The position numbers and the translations under genes were made by a program. Below the pieces are notes generated by a model, which saw nothing but the letters and a program-made list of their open reading frames with translations, had not been told where the DNA came from and ran no database searches. DNA of 64,000 bases. Source: Methanosarcina horonobensis HB-1 = JCM 15518. GTDB taxonomy: Archaea > Halobacteriota > Methanosarcinia > Methanosarcinales > Methanosarcinaceae. The stretch's first letter is position 1. The number at the start of each line of letters is the position of its first letter. The stretch covers positions 3,265,036 through 3,329,035 of the forward strand of contig NZ_CP009516.1 of assembly GCF_000970285.1 (NCBI RefSeq), given 5' to 3'. Positions 16,734 through 27,762 of the stretch are shown in pieces.

Positions 16734-17002
16734 AATTTGCTATTTTACCAGCTTATCCCAAAATCAATTTTTCTTGGTATTTTTTACAATTTTACTGTGA
16801 AATTTACATTTTAACATTTTACAGTAAAACTATACACATTTTTACTTTTGACTTGAAACCAATGCCTCCCATTTATTCGCTCTTTCCAGAACATGAGAGT
16901 TAAGAGTAAACGGCTTATCTGATTTTTTTCAAAAAGATAACATTGAGCAGTAGAAAAGAGATTAATAGCTTAATTCGTTTATCTGTTAATGGTGAGGTCT
17001 TA

Positions 17003-17608
17003 ATGGATAATATCAAAGCTACCGGAGAACAAATCTCCAACGCTGTCCTGGACAACATTTACCAGCGTAGATCCGTGCGCAATTATTCCGATAAGGAAGT
17101 TCCCGACGAAATAATCAGGGAAATTATCAGGGCGGGAACATATGCACCAAGCGCCGTGAATAAGCAGCCTTGGCGGTTTGTAGTCGTGAAAAACAGGCAG
17201 CTCATCGATGAATATGACGACCGCGCCAGAAAGGTTTTCCTCGCTGCATACGGGGATACAAAAAACCCGGACCTGGTCAGATATGTACAGCATTTATCAA
17301 AACCGACAACCCGGATCCTCTATGGGGCACCTGTTTTCATCCTGGTATTTGCGTCTCCCGACGTTATCGATGACAATGACTGTGCTCTAGCGGCGGAGAA
17401 CATGATGCTTGCAGCTCAATCTTTAGGGGTCGGAAGCTGCTGGATTGGTCTGGCAGCAGGGCTGGGTAATGATAAGGAATTCCAGAAGGAAATGGGAGTG
17501 CCTGAGGGACACAAGCTTATAGCACCGCTGATCTTTGGGTACCCGGCGAAGGAAAATCTGAAGGCGCCTGCACGTAACTCTGATGTTATTTTAAAATGGA
17601 TTGATTAA
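17003..17608 (+). CDS. Nitroreductase-family FMN oxidoreductase
   Basis: 201 residues from ATG 17003, with GAGGT six bases upstream (the frame is open to 16943 but without a ribosome-binding site). The family start RRSVRNYSDKEVPDEII and the FMN contacts APSAVNKQPWRFVVV are present, as is the C-terminal VGSCWIGLAAG region. It uses NAD(P)H to reduce an unknown substrate. It sits within the block that interrupts the exosome superoperon, on the opposite strand. Confidence 0.9.
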   Translation: MDNIKATGEQISNAVLDNIYQRRSVRNYSDKEVPDEIIREIIRAGTYAPSAVNKQPWRFVVVKNRQLIDEYDDRARKVFLAAYGDTKNPDLVRYVQHLSKPTTRILYGAPVFILVFASPDVIDDNDCALAAENMMLAAQSLGVGSCWIGLAAGLGNDKEFQKEMGVPEGHKLIAPLIFGYPAKENLKAPARNSDVILKWID

Positions 17609-18079
17609 TTCCAAAATAAAAAAAATAGTGACTGAGAGGGGAGGTTTTATTCACCCCAAACGCGAAGGGCAAAACATGCATCTGGGATAAAATCCGCTCA
17701 ATCACGAGATATATGTGTCTACTTATTGGCATGATTTTTATTTTTAGCAAGAGTTCATATAATTATCACTTTTACAAAAAGTGATTCATCGGTTTAATCA
17801 TGCCGCATTCTTTTATTGATATTCAGGCATATATATCTGTCTCAAATTTATTAATTAGTAAAAATTTTTTATATTTAGATATAAAAATATTACAAAGTTA
17901 AAAGATAAAAAGTTTTGGGCTAAGGCTAATTTGTGTTAATTATATCAAAAAGTCAGAAAAGCTACCAAATTCTGAGAAGTAGGAAGAAGGTGAAAAATAG
18001 CGGAAAATTGAGATATGTACTGTCCGGACAGGAAACATCTGTTTTTGTCCGTCCAAGTACTTGAAAACGGTTTTTATCC
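17609..18079. other. Intergenic, no gene seen
   Basis: AT-rich. Contains a perfect palindrome TGTCCGGACA at about 18029-18038. No frame with start and ribosome-binding site. Confidence 0.45.
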
Positions 18080-18127
18080 AGACAACCATCGTTTTGCGTC
18101 TTATTTGGCAAGAGGAGTAACTAACAT
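18080..18127 (-). pseudogene. Leftover 5' end of the Brix gene beside rpoP
   Basis: Directly after the rpoP stop the minus strand reads GGAGT, then ATGTTAGTTACT, which is identical to the first 12 bases of the full Brix gene at 14872. The next codons are similar (CCTCTTGCCAAA against TCTTCTCGCAAA) before a stop. This marks where Brix ought to begin in the unbroken superoperon. Confidence 0.65.
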
Positions 18128-18132
18128 ACTCC

Positions 18133-18270
18133 TTACTCGGCCTTGATGCGCTTAATGGTTGTAGGACGCTCTTTTACCAAGATTCTGTGTCCGCAGTACG
18201 GGCACCTTATGCCGGTGTACTCGTAGTCAATTTCCACTTTCTGTTTACAGCGAGTGCACTTATATCCCAT
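18133..18270 (-). CDS. rpoP: RNA polymerase subunit P (Rpb12-like)
   Basis: 45 residues, the normal size. The zinc knuckle is [10 protein letters not shown] and [11 protein letters not shown], with the conserved ending [11 protein letters not shown]. It is the small zinc subunit of archaeal RNA polymerase that contacts Rpo3. The start at 18270 follows GAGGT. It directly follows L37Ae in the superoperon. Confidence 0.93.
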   Translation of the reverse strand: MGYKCTRCKQKVEIDYEYTGIRCPYCGHRILVKERPTTIKRIKAE

Positions 18271-18299
18271 ACAACCTCACGTACCTGAAAAGTGTTTGT

Positions 18300-18596
<297 letters not shown>

Positions 18597-18746
18597 TTAA
18601 ACGTAAATGTTAAGCCAGAAGGGATAGAACCCGGAGCCTTCTGCGGGACGGTTCACCCTGAGGCAAAGGTCTTCTATCACCTTAAGACATGCACTTAGAC
18701 CGTAATACTGGCATTTAATATTTATATTTAATTAATCCTGCCTGAT

Positions 18747-19538
18747 TTACTCGCTTTTTGCAAGTCCTTCAAGATAGAGCGCACGAAGTTCGGCTGCCTT
18801 TTCGAGTGCCAGGTCTATTGCCTCGAAAAGCTCTTCCTCGGTAAGAGGGGCAGGACCCATTTTCTGCATGCCTGCAACAGACCCGTCCGAACTGGAAACT
18901 ATGGTCAGTTTTGTTTCACAAACTGCTTCCTCATCAAGGGAGGGATCAACCATCAGCTTTGAGCCTATCTTTGCAAGGGTTATGCCAACAGGCATTTCTT
19001 TCATTGCAAGGGGCACATTCTCGCCCAGTCCCTGCTGTTCATTCGGGACCATAGTGGTCATGAGGGCTGCAATTGCAGCAAGACAGGATGCATCAATGAT
19101 ATTTCCGTCATCATTCAGGATATGGACATCTATAAAGACAATCCATACGGATTCTCCAACCGTTATGCAAAGCTTCTTTATATCAATTGCGCCTGATTCC
19201 CTGATTCCCCTGTCAACAACCCTTGCCATTTCGATTGCTTCTTCTCTAGGAGGCCCGGGCTCAAACTCAGGAGAAGCTATGGGATTAAGTTCAAGGTTGG
19301 TGATGATCACGCCTTCATCCTGGGAATCCGGGAACGGGGTTCCGGTCTGAAGTTTCACACCTACAAGCACCTGGGTGTTTCCGAGGGTGACCTTCGCGGA
19401 GCCTTCCGCTTTGGAAATGACATTTGTTTCAAGCTTTAAATCCCTGAAATCTTTAAACCCACGCCCATCCTGGCGATTTCCTTTAATCAGCAGATTGTAA
19501 ATGTAATCCTTCTTAAGTGTGGCTATGATTTCACTCAT
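18747..19538 (-). CDS. rrp42: Exosome complex subunit Rrp42
   Basis: 263 residues. The non-catalytic RNase PH-like partner that alternates with Rrp41 in the hexameric ring. Typical segments are GNRQDGRGFKDFRDL, SPEFEPGPPREEAIEMARVVDRGIRES (read in two parts) and LPLAMKEMPVGITL-like sequence. The ATG at 19538 has AGGGGTG at proper spacing and overlaps the Rrp41 stop by eight bases. An upstream in-frame GTG at 19547 lacks such a site. Confidence 0.93.
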   Translation of the reverse strand: MSEIIATLKKDYIYNLLIKGNRQDGRGFKDFRDLKLETNVISKAEGSAKVTLGNTQVLVGVKLQTGTPFPDSQDEGVIITNLELNPIASPEFEPGPPREEAIEMARVVDRGIRESGAIDIKKLCITVGESVWIVFIDVHILNDDGNIIDASCLAAIAALMTTMVPNEQQGLGENVPLAMKEMPVGITLAKIGSKLMVDPSLDEEAVCETKLTIVSSSDGSVAGMQKMGPAPLTEEELFEAIDLALEKAAELRALYLEGLAKSE

Positions 19539-20985
19539 CTTTTTCACCCCTGGTTCCGGCTTCAGAGGGGTCTTTTACTACCTTCCAGGGACCTTCGGAC
19601 TTTTCTTCTTCAGGTTCTTCTTCAGGTTCTTCTTCTGTTTCTACTGCTTCAGTGGAAACTCCTTCGGTTTCAACCTCAGGTTCGACCTCAGTCTCTGGTT
19701 CTACAGGTTTTTCTGAGACAATGGTTTCCTCAACTTCAGCTTCTTCTGAGATCTCTTCCCCGGAAATTTCCTCGGTTTCGAGTCCTATTTCCTCTTCAGC
19801 TTCTCTGGAAGCAGCTTCTCTCTCGAGCCTGGCTTCAATCTCGTCAAACTCTTTCAGTTCAGGAGCAGCTTCAAAAGAGGCTTCAAATTCAGCTTCGTCT
19901 TCGAGAGCTTCCTCTTCAAATTCTTCCTCCTCGAGCTCTTCTCCCAAATCTTCCTCTAAATCTTCCTCCAAATCTTCCTCTAAATCCTCTTCAGGCTTAG
20001 CTTCTTCCTCAAAAGCTTCCTCTTCAAACTCCTCTTCTTCGGTTTCGAACTCTTCTTCAACCTCTTCTTCGAGTTCTTCTTCAAAGTCAGGAATTACCTC
20101 GCTGGCAAGGACTGCTGATTCAACTGATTCTTCTGAGATCTCTGCTCCAGGTTCTTCGGTTTCCTCAAGCGCTTCTTCAACAACTACTGCTTCAGGAACA
20201 GACTCTGGTTCTTCTTTTTCGCCTTCTTTCTCAACTTCTGCTGTTTCTTCAGAAATTTCTTCAACAGGGGTCTCAAACTTCTTTCTCAGGACTGCCTGCT
20301 GGATTTCAAGAATCTCCTTGCAGCCCTTCTTTACGAGTTCCAGGCCCTTCTTGATTTCTTCAGGAGTCAGGTGCCCGTCCATCTGGATAAGGGTAATTTC
20401 TCCGTCCTGGGTCATTGCTACAGGGAAATCAGCTTCTCCATAGTTGTCCTCTTCTTTGTTAAGGTCAAGCACAATCTGCCCGTCAACTTTCCCGAAGGCA
20501 CAGGAGGTAATGAGTCCCTTCATGGGAATTCCGGCGTCTGCAAGGGCTATGCTTGAAGCATTGATTGCTGCTGTTCTTGTCCCTGCGTCAGCCTGAAGCA
20601 CTTCTACAAAAATATCAATTGCTGTTTTCGGAAACAGCTCGGCCATAATCACAGGTTCGAAAGCTTCCCTGGAAACCTTTGAAATTTCGATGCTCCGCCT
20701 GCTGGGTCCCGGACGAGCGCGGTCTTCCACGGAGAATGATGCCATATTATATCTGTAACGGATAACTGCCGCATCTGCGCGCTGGCTGCGGCGGGGATGA
20801 GCTTCCCTGGGGCCAAATACACCTACCAGGATCTTGTTCCTTCCCCATTCAAGATAACATGAACCGTCGGCTCGTGAAAGTACGCCGATCTCAATTTTCA
20901 TGGGCCTTATCTCATCTGCACGTCTCCCATCAAGGCGCAGCCCATCGTCAGTGATTAATGTTAAATTTTCAGGTTTATTACTCAT
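19531..20985 (-). CDS. rrp41: Exosome catalytic subunit Rrp41 with long acidic tail
   Basis: 484 residues, about twice the usual ~245. The RNase PH core (about 1-245) keeps the phosphate-site region RPGPSRRSIEISKV, the conserved DAGTRTAAINASSIALADAG and the catalytic acid segment VLDLNKEEDNYGEADFP. It degrades RNA 3' to 5' phosphorolytically. From about residue 246 on is a strongly acidic, low-complexity extension with a tandem EEDL repeat and many Glu, ending in KSEGPWKVVKDPSEAG. The tail may be a charged docking surface. No frameshift separates core and tail. Confidence 0.95.
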   Translation of the reverse strand: MSNKPENLTLITDDGLRLDGRRADEIRPMKIEIGVLSRADGSCYLEWGRNKILVGVFGPREAHPRRSQRADAAVIRYRYNMASFSVEDRARPGPSRRSIEISKVSREAFEPVIMAELFPKTAIDIFVEVLQADAGTRTAAINASSIALADAGIPMKGLITSCAFGKVDGQIVLDLNKEEDNYGEADFPVAMTQDGEITLIQMDGHLTPEEIKKGLELVKKGCKEILEIQQAVLRKKFETPVEEISEETAEVEKEGEKEEPESVPEAVVVEEALEETEEPGAEISEESVESAVLASEVIPDFEEELEEEVEEEFETEEEEFEEEAFEEEAKPEEDLEEDLEEDLEEDLGEELEEEEFEEEALEDEAEFEASFEAAPELKEFDEIEARLEREAASREAEEEIGLETEEISGEEISEEAEVEETIVSEKPVEPETEVEPEVETEGVSTEAVETEEEPEEEPEEEKSEGPWKVVKDPSEAGTRGEKDE

Positions 20986-21064
20986 ACTTTAATCTCCAAA
21001 CAACTCCTAAACCAAAATACTCTTTAGAGAAGCTTACCTAAATTCTCCTGACTCTATCCGGAAC

Positions 21065-21847
21065 TCAATCCTTCGGGTCCAGCAGTACATCGATCTTCCT
21101 GTATATGTCTTCGGAATGATCTTCCTTTGCCACACTCACACCTTTCTTCTCATTTTTAAAAAATTTAACGGGCTTGGACTCTTTCTTTTTCATCCGTTCA
21201 TTTTTCAAAAAATTGTAGATCCGGTCTGTCAACCCGGAACGCTGGGCTTCAGCTTCGATTTTCCGGAGAGCTTTGCTCAAAAGCTCTATATCCTCATCCT
21301 TTCCATCGATCCATATTCTGCCGTTCTGGCCTACGAAAATGCTGCAGTTTGTCTCTTTCTTCAGCATTGAGATCATGGAACCGCCGTGTCCTATTACACG
21401 GGGAACTTTCACAGGCTCAACTTCAACAATCTGACCTGTTTTGAGTTTATGAAGGTTCGGATCCCTCAGAGCGAGCTCTATTTTCATGGAGCTATCCACA
21501 TCTTTTACCCTGAGAATTACAGAATCGCCTACATCCAGAATTTCAGGCATTTCTCGGGATTCGACTCTTCTAGGATATTCGGATACATGGAGCAGACCGT
21601 CGTAAGGCGCTGCAATATCCAGTATCCAGTTGGATGGAGTAACCACAATAACGATCCCTATCACCACATCATTCACTGAGGGGATATACGCTCCTGCAAG
21701 TGGGATCACTCCAACTTTATCCTCTTTACGGTTCTCAATACCGCAAAGCGAAGAATAGATCTTGTCGTTCTTGACATACGTCCCGTATCCGGCTTTTTTC
21801 TGGTTCTCGGATAACAGGTCACCAGGGATCACTATTTTTTTATCCAT
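21065..21847 (-). CDS. rrp4: Exosome RNA-binding cap subunit Rrp4
   Basis: 260 residues. An N-terminal domain is followed by S1 (about 65-130, with VGDSVILRVKDVD) and KH (about 135-205, with VPRVIGHGGSMISMLKKETN). Rrp4 sits on top of the Rrp41/Rrp42 ring and guides substrates. The C-terminus is basic. Between SBDS and Rrp41, as in other euryarchaea. Confidence 0.95.
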   Translation of the reverse strand: MDKKIVIPGDLLSENQKKAGYGTYVKNDKIYSSLCGIENRKEDKVGVIPLAGAYIPSVNDVVIGIVIVVTPSNWILDIAAPYDGLLHVSEYPRRVESREMPEILDVGDSVILRVKDVDSSMKIELALRDPNLHKLKTGQIVEVEPVKVPRVIGHGGSMISMLKKETNCSIFVGQNGRIWIDGKDEDIELLSKALRKIEAEAQRSGLTDRIYNFLKNERMKKKESKPVKFFKNEKKGVSVAKEDHSEDIYRKIDVLLDPKD

Positions 21848-21858
21848 CCAACGTCCTC

Positions 21859-22551
21859 TTATAAAAGTTTAGTCTGAGCCTCTCCCTTTGTGAGATGATT
21901 TATAAGAGCGTAAAAATCAGTCTGGACTCCTGCAGGAATCCTTACCACTGCAATCCATGAGCCGTCACGCTGCCATTCTTCCTTCGTAATGGTTCCGGCT
22001 TTGGAAATATCTCCATATGCTTTGGGGGCATACTCGGGAGGGATTTTTACAGCAATATTAATTTCTTCAAAGCGTATAGGGATAAGCGGGCGAATGGCTT
22101 TCATTGTAATGGCTACCAGCTGATCCACGCTTTTTAAAGGGTCTATGTGCACCTTTGCCTCTTCCATTGCTCTTTCTATCCTTGCGGGAGGGTGTGGTGC
22201 TCTAGTCTGAGGGTTTATAGCATTTCTGGAAATGGTATAGATAACCTTTTTCTTTTTCTCTTCAAGCATTCGTTTTCTCTGCTCAGCGGTAAGCTGAAGC
22301 TCTCCGCTTTTCAGGATCACGGCAGCAATCTCAAAGGGGTCGGTTGTCTCAAAAGAGTTGAGAATATCGGACTCCGCTGCCCGGTCCCCTCTGTTTGCAT
22401 CTTCGAAGATAGTTTCAACTGCCAGAATGTTTTCGAGGTTTACTTCTTCACCTCGCTTATAGGCCAGAGCCCCTTCGGGTTCTACCAGGACTTCGAAATG
22501 TTTGCTGCCTCTTTTGAGCCGGGCAGTCACTGCCTCGTCCAGGGACACCAT
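21859..22551 (-). CDS. SBDS/Sdo1 ribosome maturation protein
   Basis: 230 residues. N-terminal [20 protein letters not shown] and the second-domain [21 protein letters not shown] are typical of SBDS, which acts with EF-2-like GTPases to release anti-association factor 6 from 50S subunits. Eleven bases separate its stop from the Rrp4 start, supporting co-transcription. Confidence 0.95.
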   Translation of the reverse strand: MVSLDEAVTARLKRGSKHFEVLVEPEGALAYKRGEEVNLENILAVETIFEDANRGDRAAESDILNSFETTDPFEIAAVILKSGELQLTAEQRKRMLEEKKKKVIYTISRNAINPQTRAPHPPARIERAMEEAKVHIDPLKSVDQLVAITMKAIRPLIPIRFEEINIAVKIPPEYAPKAYGDISKAGTITKEEWQRDGSWIAVVRIPAGVQTDFYALINHLTKGEAQTKLL

Positions 22552-22629
22552 TTTCGAATACCTTCTCTAAAATATAGGGTTTGAGAATCAGAATTCTCTG
22601 ATTACTCATTCTCTAAATACTTATAGGTT

Positions 22630-23379
22630 TTATTCTTTGCTTTCGGTTCCCTTGTGCTTCTCAAGGATCTGCTGAACATAGTTCTCAACTTCTTCAGGGC
22701 CTAATTTCCTGAACTTCTTATCCTGAAGGGACACAACACCCACTTCAAGGGTTCCGGCATCAAACTTGCCTTCAGCAGCTTTGTAGAGCGCATCCATACC
22801 AAGGAGGATAGCAGCATCAATATTCATATCTTCCCTGTAGTCTGCCTCAAAGACCTCAACAACTGCATTTCTACCTGCGCCTATGGCTGTTGCCTTGTAC
22901 TCAAGGAGAGCGCCGCTCGGATCGGTCTCAAAGAGTCTTGGCTTGTTATCGTCCACGCCTGCGATCAGGAGTGCAGTTCCGTACGGGCGAACTCCTCCGT
23001 ACTGGGTGTATGTCTGCTTGTGGTCACAGATTTTCTTGGAGATAACCTCCACACCTATGGGTTCGTCATAAGAAACCCTGTTTACCTGGGCTTCCACACG
23101 GGCCCTGTCGACAAGAGAGCGGGCATCTGCCACAAGCCCTGAGGTTGCGGCTCCAATATGATCGTCAATCTGGAATATTTTTTCGATTGATTCGGCTTCC
23201 ACAAGCCTGCTTGTTATTCTCTTGTCAACCAGCAGCACTACCCCATCGGCTGCCTTAATTCCTACGGCTGTTGTTCCCCTTTTGACCGCTTCGCGGGCAT
23301 ATTCTACCTGGAAAAGTCTTCCGTCAGGGCTGAAAACCGTGATTGCCCTGTCATAACCCATCTGTGGTGCCATCTGCAT
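22630..23379 (-). CDS. psmA: 20S proteasome alpha subunit
   Basis: 249 residues. N-terminal gate segment [19 protein letters not shown] and [17 protein letters not shown] are alpha-subunit signatures. The ATG is preceded by GGAG. It forms the outer gating rings of the 20S proteasome. It opens the downstream part of the superoperon, with a 1.25-kb gap before Rnp2. Confidence 0.96.
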   Translation of the reverse strand: MQMAPQMGYDRAITVFSPDGRLFQVEYAREAVKRGTTAVGIKAADGVVLLVDKRITSRLVEAESIEKIFQIDDHIGAATSGLVADARSLVDRARVEAQVNRVSYDEPIGVEVISKKICDHKQTYTQYGGVRPYGTALLIAGVDDNKPRLFETDPSGALLEYKATAIGAGRNAVVEVFEADYREDMNIDAAILLGMDALYKAAEGKFDAGTLEVGVVSLQDKKFRKLGPEEVENYVQQILEKHKGTESKE

Positions 23380-24631
23380 ATTCCGTATCTCCTTGCCTTA
23401 ATTTATGTTCTATATTGTTTCAATTTTCCCGGCCAGAAACCGGCATTTTTCCTTAGGAATCTCAAATCCGCAGAATCGTGAGCTAAACCACCGCATGCCC
23501 GAAAAAGGCTTTGGTCAGTAAGCGTTAACCTGTGCGGATATCCTGAAAGCTCAGGAACTTAAAGTCCCGGACCCAGTGTTCAGGTAAGGAAACCGATTTT
23601 TGATTTCCTATAACATGTTTCTTCCTTATTAGAGTTTTTAACCATTTATGCGGGACTTTCAATCCTGAACCGATTTTTTGGACGAAACCAGAGGAAAATA
23701 CCCCGGTTACAGGGAGTTTAAAGGCACTTTTACCCTGTAAAGCACGTTTATCAGGTATAACCCGGACTTACGCACTTATATTAGTTTTTTATGTTTTTTT
23801 ACAGAGTCTGAAAGTCCATTCCAATGTTAACTATGTCCGTTAATAAAGTGTATTTACTCAGTTATAATGCTTATGAGAGTCCAGGGCTTTTCTGGCGTTT
23901 AATGTCAGATTTGAAACCTGTAAGGAGGAATTTCCCCCTGCAGTCCCTCTAAACCGAAATTCTGGAGTGCCTCCGATCCAGACCCTCAGATCACTTGTGC
24001 ATAAACTACCAGGAGTCGATGCACAGCTGCTCTTCTGTCAATCAGTTCTGCCAATCAATATTATATTTTGTTACACTAATACTCATTCATTATAATATAT
24101 ATTAGATAGCTTATACGACAATTCCTGCAGTTTTCAGCCCTGATGACTTCAGCCTGAAATTCTTTTGCAAATAATTACTTTAAATAATTATTTTAAATAA
24201 TTACTTAATACTGGATGATTGTACACCTGCAGGTTTCTGTCATTGCTTTAAGGTAGATTTTTTCCGGGTCATGTTTCATATAAACAAGACCGGATATAAG
24301 CAAAGCAACATATAAACCCTATGAGCCAGTTTATGTCTATTGTATGTAGAGGATATAGAATATCTGTATTTTTAATTAATTTTAAGCAGAATTAGACATG
24401 CTCAGCTTCCTAATAAATGTTCTTATGTAATTGTAAACTTTTTCATCAAACTTTTTAGCAAATATTAAAATTCTGCCGAATAACCGTCTGGTATAATTTT
24501 TAGATTAAAAGACGAAAATTCAGGACTCCAGGCCTCAGCCCTGATTTCTTCAGGTTTCAGGGCAAGTTTCCAGGACCCTAAATTCGGCTCTTCATAGTCT
24601 GACCCAGATCTTTAAAAGCCAATCCTGAAAC
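23380..24631. other. Long intergenic gap inside the superoperon
   Basis: 1.25 kb with no supported gene on either strand. It holds a CCGG-N7-CCGG element near 23428-23442 just upstream of psmA, an AAATAATTA-type triplicated run at about 24171-24210 and several TATA-like strings, so psmA may have its own promoter. An SD-like AAGGAGG at about 23921 leads to no open frame. Confidence 0.5.
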
Positions 24632-24982
24632 TCAGGAGCTTAATTTACTTTCATTCTGCAGAAACTTCTCCGTAGCCCTTTTAACAGTACCGGAAGTTCC
24701 CAGTACATGGAGAGTTGCCCTTCTTCCGTTAATGCGGGTAAAAGCAGCAAGAGAGGCTCTTGTTTCCTTAACCTTTGTGTGGGAGCACTGGATGATTCCT
24801 TTTCCATTTTCAAATCCCAGTACCTTAATATCGCAGTCGCTGGTAGTAACATCTCCAAGTAATGATGACGCAGAAGAGATAACTTCTTTAACAATGTCAC
24901 TTCTACTCGCAGGCTCTTCTGAGATCAGCTCAAAAGCAAGATAGCGCTTTTTAGCGCGGAGTGAAGGAAGCAGGCGCTTCAA
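24632..24982 (-). CDS. rnp2: RNase P protein component 2 (Pop5/Rpp14)
   Basis: 116 residues. KRYLAFELISEEPASRSDIV and the ending LHVLGTSGTVKRATEKFL fit archaeal Rnp2. It starts at TTG with GGAGGGG upstream and overlaps the Rnp3 stop by four bases, so the pair is translated together. It binds RNase P RNA with Rnp3 to mature tRNA 5' ends. Confidence 0.92.
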   Translation of the reverse strand: MKRLLPSLRAKKRYLAFELISEEPASRSDIVKEVISSASSLLGDVTTSDCDIKVLGFENGKGIIQCSHTKVKETRASLAAFTRINGRRATLHVLGTSGTVKRATEKFLQNESKLSS

Positions 24983-25690
24983 AAGATATCCCCTCCTTCA
25001 AGAACTTCAATTCCTTCCCTTACATACCCGGGACCTGGGCGGTTCTTTTTCAGAATATTTTCCGGAACAGTACTTATAGCATCAAACGCCTCATCTTCTT
25101 CAAGCCCGCAGACCTCAGCAAAAGCAAGAGTTTCCATAGGGGAGCGCAGATCAAAGCAAGACATGGCATCACTGCACAGTACAAGAGAAAACTCGTATTT
25201 TCTGGCAAGCTCAAGATTTGCCTTAAGGTCGGACAGCATACGAATGCGCCTTGAACCCCTGGAATGTAAAAGAGGTCTCAGGGTAATGCCTATTGCAACC
25301 CCGTTTTCAGCAGCTGCTTTTGCCAGCACCTGGTTTAATCCACTGCTCCTGTCAAAAGCCGGATGATTCAGGATATCTACTCTGGAATTTTCAAGCGCAG
25401 CCCTGTTGACTGCTTCGGAGCCTCCGTGAACAATCAGGACATCCGTTGAGTTCCTGAATTTTCCAATCAAACCGTGAAGCTTCGAAGGGTTCTCTTCCAC
25501 AAGCTCAATTCCCCTGAAGACCTCAAAACCCTCGATCGAAGGCAGAGGCGGTTTCTTATCAGGGAGTTTGTCAGAATGGTTAGCAAGTGCAATCCCGCTA
25601 TATCCAAAATGCCGGGCAAGGGAAGCTAGCTCCTCAATAGTATTATCCCCGTCCGGAGCTGCATGAACGCAAAAATCATAAAACTTAGGT

Positions 25691-25698
<8 letters not shown>
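24979..25698 (-). CDS. rnp3: RNase P protein component 3 (Rpp30)
   Basis: 239 residues with a TIM-barrel-like PHP-related fold. Visible are KFYDFCVHAAPDGDNTIEEL at the start, RVDILNHPAFDRSSGL in the middle and LVLCSDAMSCFDLRSPMETL near the end. Partner of Rnp2. It overlaps the upstream RNA-binding gene by eight bases. Confidence 0.93.
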
Positions 25699-26800
<1,102 letters not shown>

Positions 26801-26895
26801 AATGAAACATGCGATACAACTGAATCATCTGATTTAAAGCTTTGCCTGCAAAGTAAACGGTCAGAAAACCCCGGATAAACCCTAATATGAACAGA

Positions 26896-26922
26896 TTTAT
26901 ATAAGTTGCTGATTTATATAAA
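26896..26922. promoter_or_regulatory. Twin TATA boxes between divergent genes
   Basis: TTTATATAA occurs twice, about 17 bases apart, between L15e (minus) and the secreted coiled-coil gene (plus). The sequence TTATATAA is palindromic so either direction is possible. The rest of the roughly 340-base spacer shows no gene. Confidence 0.45.
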
Positions 26923-27077
26923 ACTGTTTGATGTAATTCAGGGGGAGATTGCAGCAAACTTCATCTCATTAATAACTTGCGTTGTTAATGTGCGTAGTTT
27001 TACTGTACGCAGTTTTCATATACTGCATATAATTTGTGATTTTTCACATCGGTAATTCTGGCTTCAGGAGGATATTT

Positions 27078-27605
27078 ATGAAAAAAGGAATTTTGCATCT
27101 GGCAGTAATTATTCTCTTAATCTCAGCTGTCCTAGCAGTCCAGCCTGCACTGGCCGAACAGGACACTGGGTGGGAAACAGAAGAAAACCTCTCCGTATCG
27201 GACATGCCGGAATCACTTGCAGACAGCGTAAACTCCCTTTTCGAAATAATAAACTCAGTCCTCGTTCCCCTGAATAATTTTTTACAGGCAACAATAGGAT
27301 TACTGGATTTTATGAGTTCCATGCTGGAATCTCTGGAAAAGGCTCTTGGGGTTATTGATTCAAACACGGAACTGGCAAACTCAAGTGGAAATCTGGAGCT
27401 GGTTCTTGAATCAATAAACCAGAGTAAAGAAGGACTGAACATGAGCAAGGAAATAATAAGCTTTGAGGTTGAGGCTGTAAACTCTACTCTTGAAGACATT
27501 AACTCTGATAAGGAATCCATGGGTTCGAACTTTAGCAACCTTCAAAAAACTCTGGAAGATATGAACTCTACCTATGAAGAAATGGAGTCTTTTCTCAGCC
27601 CGTAA
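27078..27605 (+). CDS. Secreted coiled-coil protein, unknown function
   Basis: 175 residues from ATG 27078, with AGGAGG seven bases upstream. A signal peptide (KKGILHLAVIILLISAVLA, cut near ALAEQ) leads into an all-helical, acidic protein with heptad-like Leu/Met/Ile. There are six N-glycosylation sequons (NSS, NQS, NMS, NST, NFS, NST). No domain recognised. Probably an S-layer-associated or extracellular protein. Confidence 0.75.
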   Translation: MKKGILHLAVIILLISAVLAVQPALAEQDTGWETEENLSVSDMPESLADSVNSLFEIINSVLVPLNNFLQATIGLLDFMSSMLESLEKALGVIDSNTELANSSGNLELVLESINQSKEGLNMSKEIISFEVEAVNSTLEDINSDKESMGSNFSNLQKTLEDMNSTYEEMESFLSP

Positions 27606-27762
27606 TTTCATATTGAAGCCTGATAGCAGCATGAAAGTAAAAAGAAAAAAAGCAGAAAAGGAAGCTTGAGAACAAAACGAAGAATGATGAACACATGATT
27701 GGGCCTTTGTTTGTCAATTCTCCTCTTTTTATCTTTTAGTTCCACATAATAAAATAGCTGGC

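Noticed and set aside
18029-18038. TGTCCGGACA palindrome as an operator
   Set aside because: Single 10-bp palindrome with no promoter element at a fixed distance.
19652-20443. 263-codon plus-strand Ser-rich ORF
   Set aside because: Mirror of the Glu-rich codons (GAA/GAG) of Rrp41 on the other strand.
24141-24230. CTGATGA and CTGA strings suggesting a C/D box guide RNA
   Set aside because: Spacing between the boxes does not fit a guide RNA.
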